NCBI RefSeq assembly: GCF_025753815.1
Contig: NZ_JAOWRF010000405.1
Coordinates: 23,130 to 87,129 of the forward strand
Source of the DNA: Plectonema radiosum NIES-515
GTDB lineage: Bacteria; Cyanobacteriota; Cyanobacteriia; Cyanobacteriales; Nostocaceae
Direction: 5' to 3'
DNA: 64,000 nt
Each line of letters starts with the position of its first letter. The first letter of the stretch is position 1. The notes below the pieces were generated by a model. That model saw only the letters and a list, made by a program, of their open reading frames with translations, made no database searches and was not told the origin of the DNA. Shown here one piece after another: positions 1-8,420 of this stretch. Position numbers and translations under genes: made by a program.

Positions 1-524
1 TCAAAGTAAGTTTTCCCCGATTTTTCGTGAATATTTTTATTAGGAGTTAACCGATGATTCTCGTCTTTGCCATATCCAAATGGAGGAACGCAAAACTTTA
101 GTTGTTGACGAAAATAATTATTTCCATGCCTAATCCTCTGGGATAACAGCCTTGATTCAAATTCTGCCAACCCGGACATTTGATTGATACTAAACCAGCC
201 AAAAGGGGAATTGGGGTCAACAGGTGCATCCAATACCCGTAGATTGACATTATGCTTAACGAAAATGTCGATCGCCTTATGAATGCTAATAACACTCCTA
301 CCCAGGCGATCGATGCGAGTTATGATAATTTCGTCAACTTGGTTTTGTTGTGCCAACTTAAGCAACTCGTTATACTGTTTCCTCCCATCGTTGCGTCCCG
401 ACTCAATATCTATCAATACTTCCGTTGCACCTGCCGTTTTTAATCGAGCTATTTGTTGATTTAGTGCGTCAAACTCCTCAGCTTGTTCTTGTGTGCTAAC
501 GCGGGCGTAACCGTAAACTCTCAT
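1..524 (-). CDS. Serine site-specific recombinase of the nifE element (partial)
   Basis: The minus-strand frame opens at ATG 524 and stays open to the window edge, so the C-terminus is missing. The N-terminus reads MRVYGYARVST, the resolvase/invertase catalytic-serine motif. IITRIDRLGRS follows at about residue 70, then the start of a recombinase domain (PPFGYGKD near residue 155). It is a relative of the recombinase in the nifK element and of XisF-type enzymes that excise nitrogen-fixation elements in heterocysts. It starts about 55 bp inside the point where nifE is broken and points into the element, the same layout as in the nifK element. Inference: it excises the element interrupting nifE. 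Confidence 0.88.
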   Translation of the reverse strand, partial: MRVYGYARVSTQEQAEEFDALNQQIARLKTAGATEVLIDIESGRNDGRKQYNELLKLAQQNQVDEIIITRIDRLGRSVISIHKAIDIFVKHNVNLRVLDAPVDPNSPFGWFSINQMSGLAEFESRLLSQRIRHGNNYFRQQLKFCVPPFGYGKDENHRLTPNKNIHEKSGKTYF

Positions 525-556
525 GGGAATCCGTTAGAATTAGTCTCAAAATCATA

Positions 557-1147
557 TCACAAAAGGTGTAGTAATGAGTGCTCTGGTTCACCTGTACCAA
601 CAACGTATTCTAATAAAGCTTCACCGCCAAAGCGATTACCGAGATTTTTGCTACCAATAAATCCTGGGGAAACTACGGGGACAACAGGCTTTCCTGTTTT
701 CTCAGCCGCAGCTTTGCAAACTGCATCGATATCATCGCCAGTTAAAGCGGGGACACAAGTAGTATAGACAAATATCGCCGTCGGGTTGTAGCGTTGTTGC
801 AATTCTAAAATGGCTTTGTAGAGCTTTTTTTCGCCACCGAAGATGACATCATTTTCGGTTAAATCGGTGGTGAAACCCATTTTGTAAAGTTGAGGACCAC
901 TAGACAGACTACCACGACTTCCCCAAGAATTACCAGCGCAGGCGATCGGACCGTGGACTAAATGAGCAGCATCAGTAATTGGCACTAGGGCAATCATTGC
1001 ACCATCAAAAGCGCATCCCCCTTGAGCAGCTCCTGGTTGTGCTTGTTGTGTGCAAGATTTATTTTTCTTTTCTCCATGTTTCTGGCTATTATGTTCGCAT
1101 CCGGTTTCACTGAGCAGCTCGTTAATTTTGCCTTGGGTAATTTTCAT
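557..1147 (-). CDS. nifE: NifE, N-terminal fragment (gene split by an element)
   Basis: NifE is one half of the NifEN scaffold on which the FeMo-cofactor is assembled. The start at 1147 has a good upstream GAGGAA. The protein shows the NifE/NifD-type cysteine segments ([40 protein letters not shown]). It follows the family to about VVGTGEPE, roughly residue 188 of about 460-480. The last residues to the stop at 557 do not look like NifE and are encoded by the inserted element. The true nifE sequence therefore ends between about 578 and 592. The 3' part must lie beyond the left edge. It follows the Mo-nitrogenase-associated orf and nifK in the same orientation, as in other heterocystous nif clusters. 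Confidence 0.93.
   Translation of the reverse strand: MKITQGKINELLSETGCEHNSQKHGEKKNKSCTQQAQPGAAQGGCAFDGAMIALVPITDAAHLVHGPIACAGNSWGSRGSLSSGPQLYKMGFTTDLTENDVIFGGEKKLYKAILELQQRYNPTAIFVYTTCVPALTGDDIDAVCKAAAEKTGKPVVPVVSPGFIGSKNLGNRFGGEALLEYVVGTGEPEHSLLHLL
578..592. other. Probable right attachment junction of the nifE element
   Basis: NifE similarity stops after the codons for GEPE at 581-592, and unrelated sequence with the recombinase start follows within about 55 bp. The crossover core should lie in or next to this stretch. Its partner repeat is outside the window, so the core cannot be delimited. Confidence 0.5.
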
Positions 1148-1194
1148 TTCATTCCTCGCGCTGGATGGAAGTTGTGAGTAGTTAATTGTTGAGT

Positions 1195-1290
1195 GGAGCG
1201 TTGGAGCGTTGGAGCGTTGTTGGGTGGAGCGTTGTCAAAAACAACTAACTCTTAACTTCCGTACAGACGTTCCGGCGGAACGTCTCTTCA
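1195..1290. repeat. Short tandem GGAGCGTT units and a palindrome between nifE and the upstream orf
   Basis: Copies of GGAGCGTT recur at 1195-1234. A palindromic GACGTTCCGGCGGAACGTC unit follows around 1265-1284, the same type as the one at 54692. The spacer shows no coding potential and may form a hairpin in the polycistronic nif mRNA. Confidence 0.6.
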
Positions 1291-1294
1291 ACTA

Positions 1295-1645
1295 TTAACA
1301 AATATATTTTGTGACATCTTCGCCACAAACATCAGTAAGATAAGATAAGGCACGGAAACGCAATCCGATAAACTCATCGTATAAGGGATTAAGTTTGCAC
1401 AGTGGCGGGATGTGTAAAGTCCGTCCAAATAAGTTTATGCTTCGCTCAAAGGGGCAACCGCAAGGAATGATTTGGCAGATTAAATGAGCGATGCGAGCAT
1501 TTTTAACTTCAGCGTTATCCACCAGTCGGCGCAAAGGATATAAAATATCAAATGAGCCAGGTTTCTTATACTTGGGTGGACGTAAGTTAGGGTGGGGATG
1601 AGTGTGACTGTGATTGTGTTCGTGAGCGGGAGTTATAGATTTCAT
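1295..1645 (-). CDS. Mo-dependent nitrogenase-associated family protein
   Basis: A 116-aa protein between nifK and nifE, a position where heterocystous cyanobacteria usually carry a Mo-dependent-nitrogenase C-terminus family orf. It begins with a His-rich stretch (HEHNHSHTHPHP). A conserved-looking body follows with CQIIPCGCPFERS and PPLCKLNPLYDEFIGLRFRAL, three closely spaced Cys and a further Cys. The His-rich head suggests metal binding, but that is inference. The biochemical role of the family is not established. It is likely co-transcribed with nifK and nifE after excision. Confidence 0.8.
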   Translation of the reverse strand: MKSITPAHEHNHSHTHPHPNLRPPKYKKPGSFDILYPLRRLVDNAEVKNARIAHLICQIIPCGCPFERSINLFGRTLHIPPLCKLNPLYDEFIGLRFRALSYLTDVCGEDVTKYIC

Positions 1646-1659
1646 AATAGAAACCTCAA

Positions 1660-1840
1660 GAAATAGTTAAAAGGAAAAAGGAAAAGTAGGTGCTGGGGAG
1701 TTGTTAGTGGATAGTGGATAGTGGTTAGTTGTTAATTGTTATTTGCTCGTTGACGGTTAACAATCAACATTTATCCACTAACTACGCTCCCACTACCCAC
1801 TACCCAGTCACCTTACTCCTTTTCCTTTTGTGGCACGCGA
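1660..1840. repeat. Short-repeat-rich spacer between the nifK 3' end and the downstream orf
   Basis: Direct GTTAGTGGATAGTGG-type units at 1697-1740 are partly complementary to CACTAACTACGC/CCACTACCC-type units at 1776-1806, so the spacer can fold on itself. No gene is seen. Confidence 0.5.
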
Positions 1841-1851
1841 AGATGAAATTT

Positions 1852-2119
1852 CTAACGAATTAAGTCGTAAGAAATATCAGTTTTAGAAGGAATGTTGGTG
1901 TTCTGATCGATGTCCTCGAACACGGTATTAACAACCCAACTGAGCAAGTTGATCACACCTTGATAACCGACGGTGGCGTAACGGTGCATGTGGTGACGAT
2001 CCATGATGGGATAGCCGATGCGAACCAGGGGAACTTTGCAATCGCGCCACAGGTACTTACCGTAGGAGTTACCGATGAGCAAGTCTACGGGTTCGGTGAA
2101 CAGCAGAGACCGCATGTGC
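1852..2119 (-). CDS. nifK: NifK, C-terminal fragment (gene split by the nifK element)
   Basis: This encodes the last ~85 residues of the MoFe-protein beta subunit (RSLLFTEPVDLLIGNSYGKY, then GYPIMDRHHMHRYATVGYQG). It has no start of its own and joins the N-terminal part at 29089-30356. Joining at the 13-bp repeat gives 1268 + 268 nt = 512 codons with the stop, in frame. The fused protein reads GKDLWHMRSLLFTEP across the junction, as expected of NifK. The fragment is untranslatable as NifK until the element is excised. Confidence 0.95.
2107..2119. repeat. Left core direct repeat of the nifK element
   Basis: AGACCGCATGTGC, identical to 29076-29088, lies in the conserved LWHMRSL codons of nifK. 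It is the probable crossover site. Confidence 0.92.
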
Positions 2120-2162
2120 TCACTATCAGGTAATATTTAGATATTGCTGTGAGGTGCGGTAT

Positions 2163-3731
2163 ATGGAAGTTTGGGCTTATGCGAGGGTATCGACTGACGA
2201 ACAAGCGGAGGATGAAGGAGCGTTAATTAAACAGATGCGTCGTTTGCGGAGTGCTGGAGCCACGAAAATATATTACGATGTCGAGAGTCGTACTAGCGAT
2301 AAGCGCAAAGGTCTTTTGCAGTTAATTGAGGATGTGGACGCTAAGGCATTTGGTAAAGTCTCAAAGTTGTTATTTATCCGCATCGACCGTTTAACGTCGT
2401 CATCAATAATGTTTTATCGGTTGATGGATGCTTTAAAGAAAAAGGGTATTCAACCGACAGCAATTGATGAGCCGTTTGAGATGTCGAGTATTGGTGGAGA
2501 ATTAACAATTGATGTGCGGTTAGCAGCAGCGAAGTATGAGGTGAAAATGTTAGCGATGCGGGTAAAAAAGGAACGCGAAACTCGCAAGACGAATAAAAAG
2601 CCCCACTGGAACGCACCATTAGGGTACATAACAGATGGACAGAAGTACGTCAAAGATAATCGTCCGTGCATTTGCTTAATTGCGAATAAGTCAGAAATGA
2701 ATGTTTCCCAATTGGCGCGATTTGTATTTGATATTTTTTTTAGTGTGGGTACAGTGTCAGAGACTGCTAGACAATTGCATGATATTTTTGGAATTCAGGC
2801 TCAGGCAGTTTCCAAATCAAAAAATAACAGAAATAATGTACTTGGAGAAATCGAAGAAATAGCCATTGAAAATATTAATAAAACTCGTGGTTCTGGACTA
2901 AATCTGCGTTATCCGCACACGGGATTGAAATGGTCAATTTCTGGTTTGCGATCGCAGCTGGTAAATCCCATCTATGCAGGGGGAACAGCATATGATACAG
3001 TGCAGTACAGCGGTGGGCATCGCAAGCCCTTTGATGAGTGGAAAGTTGCCTGGGAAACTCACGATGAAATTATTATTACCCGTGAGGAACACGAGCGGGT
3101 AAAAAGGATGATTCGCGAAAATCGCAATAATCGCTGGGCAAACGAACAAAAATACACCAACGTATTTGCTAATCTAGTTAAATGCGCTCATTGTGGGGCT
3201 GCTTACAGTCGCCAATCGAAGAAATTGGTAAAACGCACCGGATTAATTCGCCATCATTACCAATGCAGTTTTTACCGCACTGGAGCTTGCCAGAACAAGC
3301 GGATGATTTCTAATGATGAACTAGAAAAGCAAGTCATCGAATGGTTGGTACGGGAATCTGAAAGGTTAGCAGCACTAGTAGAGCAAGAAGTTCAGGTTAC
3401 AGAAGAACCCGCAGAAGTTAAAACCCTGCGAGCATCTTTGAATACCCTCGATGCTTTACCATCAAATCCAGCGATTGAAAAAGCGAAGGAAGATATTTTG
3501 AGCCAGATTGCGGATGCGTTGGCATTGCCCGCCGCAGGCATCGCTACCACAAGCGAAACCTCCAAACAATACCTAATTGCCAAAGAACGGATTGTTTTCG
3601 CATTTTCAAACCAGAGGTATTGGCAAAGTCTAGAACCGCAAGATAAACAAGCTTTACTTAAAGGATGTATAAGAAAAATAACGGTAGATGGTAACAAAGT
3701 CATTGCGGTAAAATTGCTGCATTTATATTAA
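2163..3731 (+). CDS. Serine recombinase of the nifK element (XisF-like)
   Basis: A 522-aa large serine recombinase. The N-terminal resolvase domain reads EVWAYARVSTDEQAED with the nucleophilic Ser near residue 10, and has FIRIDRLTSSS near residue 75. A recombinase domain follows (PHWNAPLGYITDG, then SGLRSQLVNPIYAGGTAYD). Then comes a zinc-ribbon with CAHCGAAY...CSFYRTGACQNKR and a C-terminal helical tail. ATG 2163 is preferred over GTG 2154 because a GAGGTG ribosome-binding site sits 6 nt upstream of the ATG. Its place at the left edge, pointing inward, supports it as the excisase that rebuilds nifK. It differs from XisA, which is a tyrosine recombinase. Confidence 0.93.
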   Translation: MEVWAYARVSTDEQAEDEGALIKQMRRLRSAGATKIYYDVESRTSDKRKGLLQLIEDVDAKAFGKVSKLLFIRIDRLTSSSIMFYRLMDALKKKGIQPTAIDEPFEMSSIGGELTIDVRLAAAKYEVKMLAMRVKKERETRKTNKKPHWNAPLGYITDGQKYVKDNRPCICLIANKSEMNVSQLARFVFDIFFSVGTVSETARQLHDIFGIQAQAVSKSKNNRNNVLGEIEEIAIENINKTRGSGLNLRYPHTGLKWSISGLRSQLVNPIYAGGTAYDTVQYSGGHRKPFDEWKVAWETHDEIIITREEHERVKRMIRENRNNRWANEQKYTNVFANLVKCAHCGAAYSRQSKKLVKRTGLIRHHYQCSFYRTGACQNKRMISNDELEKQVIEWLVRESERLAALVEQEVQVTEEPAEVKTLRASLNTLDALPSNPAIEKAKEDILSQIADALALPAAGIATTSETSKQYLIAKERIVFAFSNQRYWQSLEPQDKQALLKGCIRKITVDGNKVIAVKLLHLY

Positions 3732-3865
3732 GCTAGTATACTTTGGCGTAAATAAAGCTACCATCTTAAAGGTAAAAAAGTTGCAGCATAAGTTTTCTTT
3801 ATTTTTACTTTTTACTTTTGCCTTGTTTACTACGCAGCTTTCGACTTGCGGGGTTTAGGTTTGTC

Positions 3866-3973
3866 CTATTTTTGTTGTTGTATTGGAACTTGTTTTTTTT
3901 GTAGCAGTGCCTCGCGTTTCTCAAACTCAATTACAGTACGAGCAACTAATTCTGCTAGGGTTTCACGTTTCAT
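3866..3973 (-). CDS. Small basic/charged protein (35 aa), uncertain
   Basis: This ORF starts at ATG 3973 and converges on the recombinase. It reads MKRETLAELVARTVIEFEKR followed by a Gln/Lys-rich tail. After the first stop (TAG) the same frame continues for 11 basic residues (DKPKPRKSKAA) to a second TAG at 3830, so a one-base change may have shortened it. A small helical partner or directionality factor next to a recombinase is possible, but nothing in the sequence proves it. Confidence 0.35.
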   Translation of the reverse strand: MKRETLAELVARTVIEFEKREALLQKKQVPIQQQK

Positions 3974-4028
3974 AGTTGATGTTTATCGCTTCTTTCACGA
4001 TAACTACGAAGTCAAAAACTTCTGTTAG

Positions 4029-4775
4029 CTATGAGCTTTTTTGATTGCTACATATTTGCAGATTGCGCTCTAATCAAATACAGGTAGATACTACCAAGTG
4101 CTACGTCTCTACGACATTTTTTAATTTCATAGATGTCTAATGAGCTATTTGTTCCAGGGTGCGATACATACATTAAATAATTTTAGATACATAATCAATT
4201 TTTATTTTCTGAATATTATGTAAAAAACTATAACCATAACTTATGTTTGATGAATAAGTATAAACTAGCAGCCCAAGGGGGGTTGACAAAATACTAAATT
4301 CTCTGATGAGGTATAAAAGTTATCTTTCTCTGAGATTTGGAATGTTCTAGTATCGCAAGGCAGAAGTCATGCATTCAAAAGTAAAAAGTAAAAAAGCTTA
4401 TAGGGCAGACTTTTTGTCGATTTTGAATGAGTGGTTTATTTACGCGCCCGCTTTAATAGTATATTTAGTGTGAAAACCAAACTTAATTATTGTTTGGAAG
4501 CATTACCGGGCAATATTTTCAGAAAACTATGAGCAAAAATTGCTTACATGGCTTTTTGTACCTATTGGTGATTAAAATTTTTCCATTTTCAACTAATGCT
4601 CAAGTTTTATTAGTGTTTTTTCTGACGATTGTCTTAGCAACGCTGTTTAAATATTTGAAAAATTTTCAAATATTTAAACAGCTTATATAACCCCACCTTG
4701 AATTTTGGAACACTAATAGCTTGACAGGGCTAATCTCCTTGATTTATGCTCCATTCAGTTCTGAGGTATCTTTAA
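4029..4775. other. Non-coding stretch with repeat remnants
   Basis: This AT-rich stretch has no convincing gene. It holds one half of a dispersed GTCTCTAC-type repeat near 4100 and a long perfect palindrome at 4642-4682. Short open frames here look random. Confidence 0.6.
4642..4682. repeat. 41-nt perfect palindrome
   Basis: Two 20-nt arms (4642-4661 and 4663-4682) are exact reverse complements around a single A. The first arm is GCTGTTTAAATATTTGAAAA. It sits about 95 bp upstream of the first methyltransferase gene. It could be a bidirectional terminator lacking a U-tract, a protein-binding site or the trace of a small element. Confidence 0.8.
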
Positions 4776-5804
4776 ATGAAGAAAATCACTGCTACAGTCT
4801 ACGACACAGTTGACCCATACCAGAGGGTTACAGATGTGGTTCATGAAGCTTGGAAAGCTAGAGATAAAGAAGTCTGGACTAACAACATTCAGGATTTGAT
4901 TACACCTGATACAGTCATTCTTGATGCTGGATGTGGACTAGGAAGATTACTTCCTCGTTTTTGGTCAGCTAAAAAGATTGTTATGGTTGAACCAGATCGC
5001 AAGAGATTCTTACACGCTTCAGTGGTAGCCAAGTGTCTAATCAACGAAGACCAAGAGCTACTAGAAAAATTACAGGATGATGGCTTTGTACAAACCGATG
5101 AATACGATCGCTTGCTCCAAGAAATCAATTCATCACCACTAAAAAGTGAGAAAGTCCATCTCCTCAATGATGTAATGCAAAGCAAAGCAATATCGCAATA
5201 TGAGACTTTTGATTTGATCGTTTGTTCGCACATTTGGGAACATATTTCTTTGGACATTATCCAAGAGAGTCTTGCTGCTTTTTATAACTTTCTGAAACCG
5301 AACGGCTCTTTAGTGATATTTGCTTGTAAGTCTGCCATTCTCTATCACTTAGGTGCCACAAAAGAGTTTGCTCAAGGATATACTCTGATTACACGAGAAG
5401 AATTTTTCGATATTTGTAAAAATGGGCATTCCAAAGGGTTAGGAATTCGATACATGCCCTTTGATATGTTGCAAAGTCTCCTTGCCAATCCGTTTAATCC
5501 GACATTGCAAGAGACTTTTGGAGATGAGTTTAAATCTCAATCAGAATTTTATCAACTTCCGGCTACACCCCTATTTACCATCAAGCAATGGGAGGCATAT
5601 CATTCTGAATTTTATACTCATGAAAACATGCAGGTCGGTACATATATCGAAGTCCCGCAAATTCAAGCCCGTTTATATCTACCAATCAAACCAATCCAGA
5701 GTGTTGCTGAGATATTAGACCTTGAACAGCAAGTCAATCAAAATGAGACGTTAAAGAAGATGTATTTGAATGATATAGTCGTGGTTGCCAAAAAAAATTG
5801 TTAA
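4776..5804 (+). CDS. SAM-dependent class I methyltransferase, copy 1
   Basis: A 342-aa protein. The SAM-binding motif I is VILDAGCGLGRLLP near residue 50, and an acidic loop VMVEPD follows. FDLIVCSHIWEH near residue 150 is the motif-IV region, and FYNFLKPNGSLVIFA is the strand-5 segment of Rossmann methyltransferases. The substrate is unknown. A close paralogue lies at 12472-13506, similar along its whole length and preceded by the same GAGGTATCTTTAAATGAA leader that carries the ribosome-binding site. The two copies bracket the carbamoyltransferase-to-acyltransferase block, so they probably modify the same or related product. Confidence 0.87.
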   Translation: MKKITATVYDTVDPYQRVTDVVHEAWKARDKEVWTNNIQDLITPDTVILDAGCGLGRLLPRFWSAKKIVMVEPDRKRFLHASVVAKCLINEDQELLEKLQDDGFVQTDEYDRLLQEINSSPLKSEKVHLLNDVMQSKAISQYETFDLIVCSHIWEHISLDIIQESLAAFYNFLKPNGSLVIFACKSAILYHLGATKEFAQGYTLITREEFFDICKNGHSKGLGIRYMPFDMLQSLLANPFNPTLQETFGDEFKSQSEFYQLPATPLFTIKQWEAYHSEFYTHENMQVGTYIEVPQIQARLYLPIKPIQSVAEILDLEQQVNQNETLKKMYLNDIVVVAKKNC

Positions 5805-5959
5805 GTAAGTCGGCACAATAAAACGAAACTGTGTGAAGAAAAGTAAACAAGGCTCAAATCCTTTTTGCCCCAGCACGCGCTGCCTTAACAAGGGCGATAA
5901 TTATTTACGCCGAACTACTGATCATTTGAGCAGGTGTCAATTACCCATGATTTGTGAAA

Positions 5960-7825
5960 ATGCAGATTCTCGGAATTTCAGCCTACTATCACGATAGCGC
6001 CGCCGCTTTAGTTGTTGATGGTGAAATTGTTGCCGCAGCCCAGGAAGAACGTTTTTCTAGGAAAAAACACGATGCGAAATTTCCCATTGGGGCGATCGCT
6101 TACTGTTTAAAAGAGGCAGCCACCACCTTACAAGATATCGATCAAATTGTTTTTTACGACAAACCATTAGTCAAATTTGAGCGTCTGCTGGAAACTTATT
6201 TAGCCTATGCGCCAAAGGGATTAAGCTCGTTTATCACAGCCATGCCCATCTGGCTCAAAGAAAAGCTTTACCTCAAGACACTCTTAAGAAAAGAACTGGC
6301 AAAACTCGCAGAGTGCAAAACTTCCCAATTGCCCCCTGTATTATTTACCGAACATCACCAAGCCCATGCGGCTTCTGCCTTTTTTCCCAGCCCTTTCGAG
6401 CGGGCTGCCGTTTTGTGCTTAGATGGGGTAGGAGAGTGGGCAACCACTTCCGTCTGGCTAGGATTGGGACATCAACTCACACCCCAATGGGAGATTGATT
6501 TTCCCCACTCCCTCGGTCTGCTGTATTCTGCCTTCACCTACTACATCGGGTTCAAAGTTAACTCCGGTGAGTACAAACTCATGGGTTTAGCTCCTTACGG
6601 CGAACCCAAATATGTAGACCAAATTCTCAACCATCTATTGGATCTCAAAGAAGATGGCACTTTTCGGTTGAACATGGACTACTTTAACTACAGTGTGGGG
6701 TTAACCATGACCAACCAAAAATTCCATGCTTTGTTTGGAGGTCCACCACGCCAAGGAGAAGGAAATCTTACTCAAAAAGACATGGATCTGGCAAGTTCCA
6801 TCCAAAAGGTCACGGAAGAAGTAGTACTGCGTTTGGCAAAAACTGTCAAAAAAGAGCTGAATGTAGACTATTTATGTTTAGCTGGTGGTGTCGCCCTCAA
6901 CTGCGTAGCCAATGGAAGGATTGTCAGAGAAAGCGAGTTCAAAGATATTTGGATTCAACCGGCAGCCGGAGACGCTGGTGGTGCGGTAGGAGCAGCCTTA
7001 GCTATTTGGCATCAGTACCACGAAAAACCACGCACCCCAGGAACAGGCGATGCTCCTAAAGGAGCCGCCAAGGGCGATCGCATGAAGGGTAGTTATCTCG
7101 GTCCAAGCTTTACCACCGCAGAGATTATTGAGTCTCTCAACACCCTTGATGCCCGTTACCAGCAACTCGACGATCGCGAACTCATGCCTCGTCTAGCAGA
7201 AATTTTAGAACATGGTAACGTCGTCGGTTGGTTCTCTGGACGGATGGAGTTTGGACCGCGTGCTTTGGGAGGACGTTCTATTATTGGCGATCCCCGCAGT
7301 CCCAAAATGCAATCGGTCATGAACCTGAAAATTAAATATCGCGAGTCCTTCCGTCCATTTGCCCCTTCGGTGTTAGCCGAAAGAGTCTCGGACTACTTTG
7401 ACATTGACCGTCCTAGCCCCTATATGCTGTTGGTAGCGCCAGTCAAAGAAAAACTCCATATTAAAATGACCCAGGAGCAGGAGCAACTATTTGGGATTGA
7501 CAAATTGAACATTCCTCGTTCCCAAATTCCAGCGGTAACACACGTCGATTACTCTGCTCGCATTCAAACTGTTCACAAAGAAACTAATTCTCGCTACTAC
7601 GAATTAATTCGTCATTTTGAGGCTCAAACTGGCTGTGCGGTACTCGTGAATACTTCCTTTAATGTGCGTGGTGAACCCATTGTTTGTACTCCAGAAGATG
7701 CCTATCGATGTTTTATGAGAACGGAGATGGACTATTTGGTGATTGAGAATTTATTGTTAGCCAAATCAGAACAACCAAAAGGCAATTTTGATGAGTCGTG
7801 GAAAACAGAATTTGAATTAGATTAG
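5960..7825 (+). CDS. Carbamoyltransferase (NodU/CmcH family)
   Basis: A 621-aa enzyme of the family that transfers carbamoyl from carbamoyl phosphate to hydroxyls of sugars or natural products. The N-terminal ASKHA-like domain starts MQILGISAYYHDSAAALVVD and includes the metal/adenylate motif EHHQAHAASAFF near residue 128 and CLDGVGEWATTSVW. The C-terminal domain has GWFSGRMEFGPRALGGRSII near residue 420 and YRESFRPFAPSVL. ATG 5960 is chosen over GTG 5954 because family members start with M-x-ILGIS. It heads a tight operon with SxtJ, DUF5989, SGNH and GT39 genes, a set recurrent in exopolysaccharide and natural-product loci. The acceptor is unknown. Confidence 0.92.
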   Translation: MQILGISAYYHDSAAALVVDGEIVAAAQEERFSRKKHDAKFPIGAIAYCLKEAATTLQDIDQIVFYDKPLVKFERLLETYLAYAPKGLSSFITAMPIWLKEKLYLKTLLRKELAKLAECKTSQLPPVLFTEHHQAHAASAFFPSPFERAAVLCLDGVGEWATTSVWLGLGHQLTPQWEIDFPHSLGLLYSAFTYYIGFKVNSGEYKLMGLAPYGEPKYVDQILNHLLDLKEDGTFRLNMDYFNYSVGLTMTNQKFHALFGGPPRQGEGNLTQKDMDLASSIQKVTEEVVLRLAKTVKKELNVDYLCLAGGVALNCVANGRIVRESEFKDIWIQPAAGDAGGAVGAALAIWHQYHEKPRTPGTGDAPKGAAKGDRMKGSYLGPSFTTAEIIESLNTLDARYQQLDDRELMPRLAEILEHGNVVGWFSGRMEFGPRALGGRSIIGDPRSPKMQSVMNLKIKYRESFRPFAPSVLAERVSDYFDIDRPSPYMLLVAPVKEKLHIKMTQEQEQLFGIDKLNIPRSQIPAVTHVDYSARIQTVHKETNSRYYELIRHFEAQTGCAVLVNTSFNVRGEPIVCTPEDAYRCFMRTEMDYLVIENLLLAKSEQPKGNFDESWKTEFELD

Positions 7826-7843
7826 CTGGCGAAAAATTCACCT

Positions 7844-8248
7844 ATGCACGAGATAATAGAACTTGATAAAAAAGGTTTGCGTGAATTTGGACTCATTGGT
7901 GGTGCCATTGTAGCGGTTGTATTCGGTTTTGTATTACCAATATTACGCCATCATTCGCTGTCAATTGTGCCGTGGATCATCGCTCTCGTACTCTGGGTTT
8001 GGGCAATAGTTGCACCAGCGACTTTAAATGTTGTTTACCAAATCTGGATGAGGATTGGACTGGTTTTAGGCTGGATACAAACACGAATTATTTTAGGGGT
8101 TTTATTTTATGCAATGCTTACCCCAATGGGACTGATCCGTCGGTTGTGGAATCGAGACCCAATGATGCAGCGGTTTGAGGCAAACTTGCCTAGTTATCGT
8201 CAATTGAGTCAGCTAAGAACTAAAGAAAGTATGGAGAAAACATTCTAA
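7844..8248 (+). CDS. SxtJ-like small membrane protein
   Basis: A 134-aa integral membrane protein with hydrophobic segments at about residues 18-33, 40-65 and 75-95, ending in a soluble tail. Size, topology and position between a carbamoyltransferase and a DUF5989 gene match the SxtJ family named from saxitoxin clusters. The function is unknown; a membrane partner of the carbamoyltransferase is the usual guess. It starts 18 bp after the carbamoyltransferase stop, and its stop overlaps the next start (TAATG). Confidence 0.82.
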   Translation: MHEIIELDKKGLREFGLIGGAIVAVVFGFVLPILRHHSLSIVPWIIALVLWVWAIVAPATLNVVYQIWMRIGLVLGWIQTRIILGVLFYAMLTPMGLIRRLWNRDPMMQRFEANLPSYRQLSQLRTKESMEKTF

Positions 8249-8412
8249 TGCTAAAAGACACTGTGGATTTTCTTAAAGACCTGGGTGGATTTGTCAAAGA
8301 GCGGCAAAACTACTTGTTGATTCCCCTGATTATCACTCTGGTATCCTTGGGTGCGTTGATTGTCTTCGCTCAATCTTCAGCGATCGCACCATTTATTTAC
8401 ACGCTATTTTGA
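8248..8412 (+). CDS. DUF5989 family small membrane protein (54 aa)
   Basis: A short gene starting in the TAATG overlap. It reads MLKDTVDFLKDLGGFVKERQ, followed by one strong transmembrane helix (LLIPLIITLVSLGALIVF). This is the typical DUF5989 pattern, a soluble FLKDLxxFxxERK head with one helix, which accompanies SxtJ and carbamoyltransferase genes. Its function is unknown. It ends just before the ribosome-binding site GAGGAG of the following gene, so translation is probably coupled. Confidence 0.85.
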   Translation: MLKDTVDFLKDLGGFVKERQNYLLIPLIITLVSLGALIVFAQSSAIAPFIYTLF

Positions 8413-8420
8413 GGAGCCAG

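Noticed and set aside
4490..4690. 66-codon frame with a hydrophobic stretch
   Set aside because: Its second half is the 41-nt palindrome and it lacks a ribosome-binding site.
4889..5257. Minus-strand frames mirrored in both methyltransferase genes (also 12582-12929)
   Set aside because: They are conserved only because the sense genes are duplicates; no independent evidence of coding.
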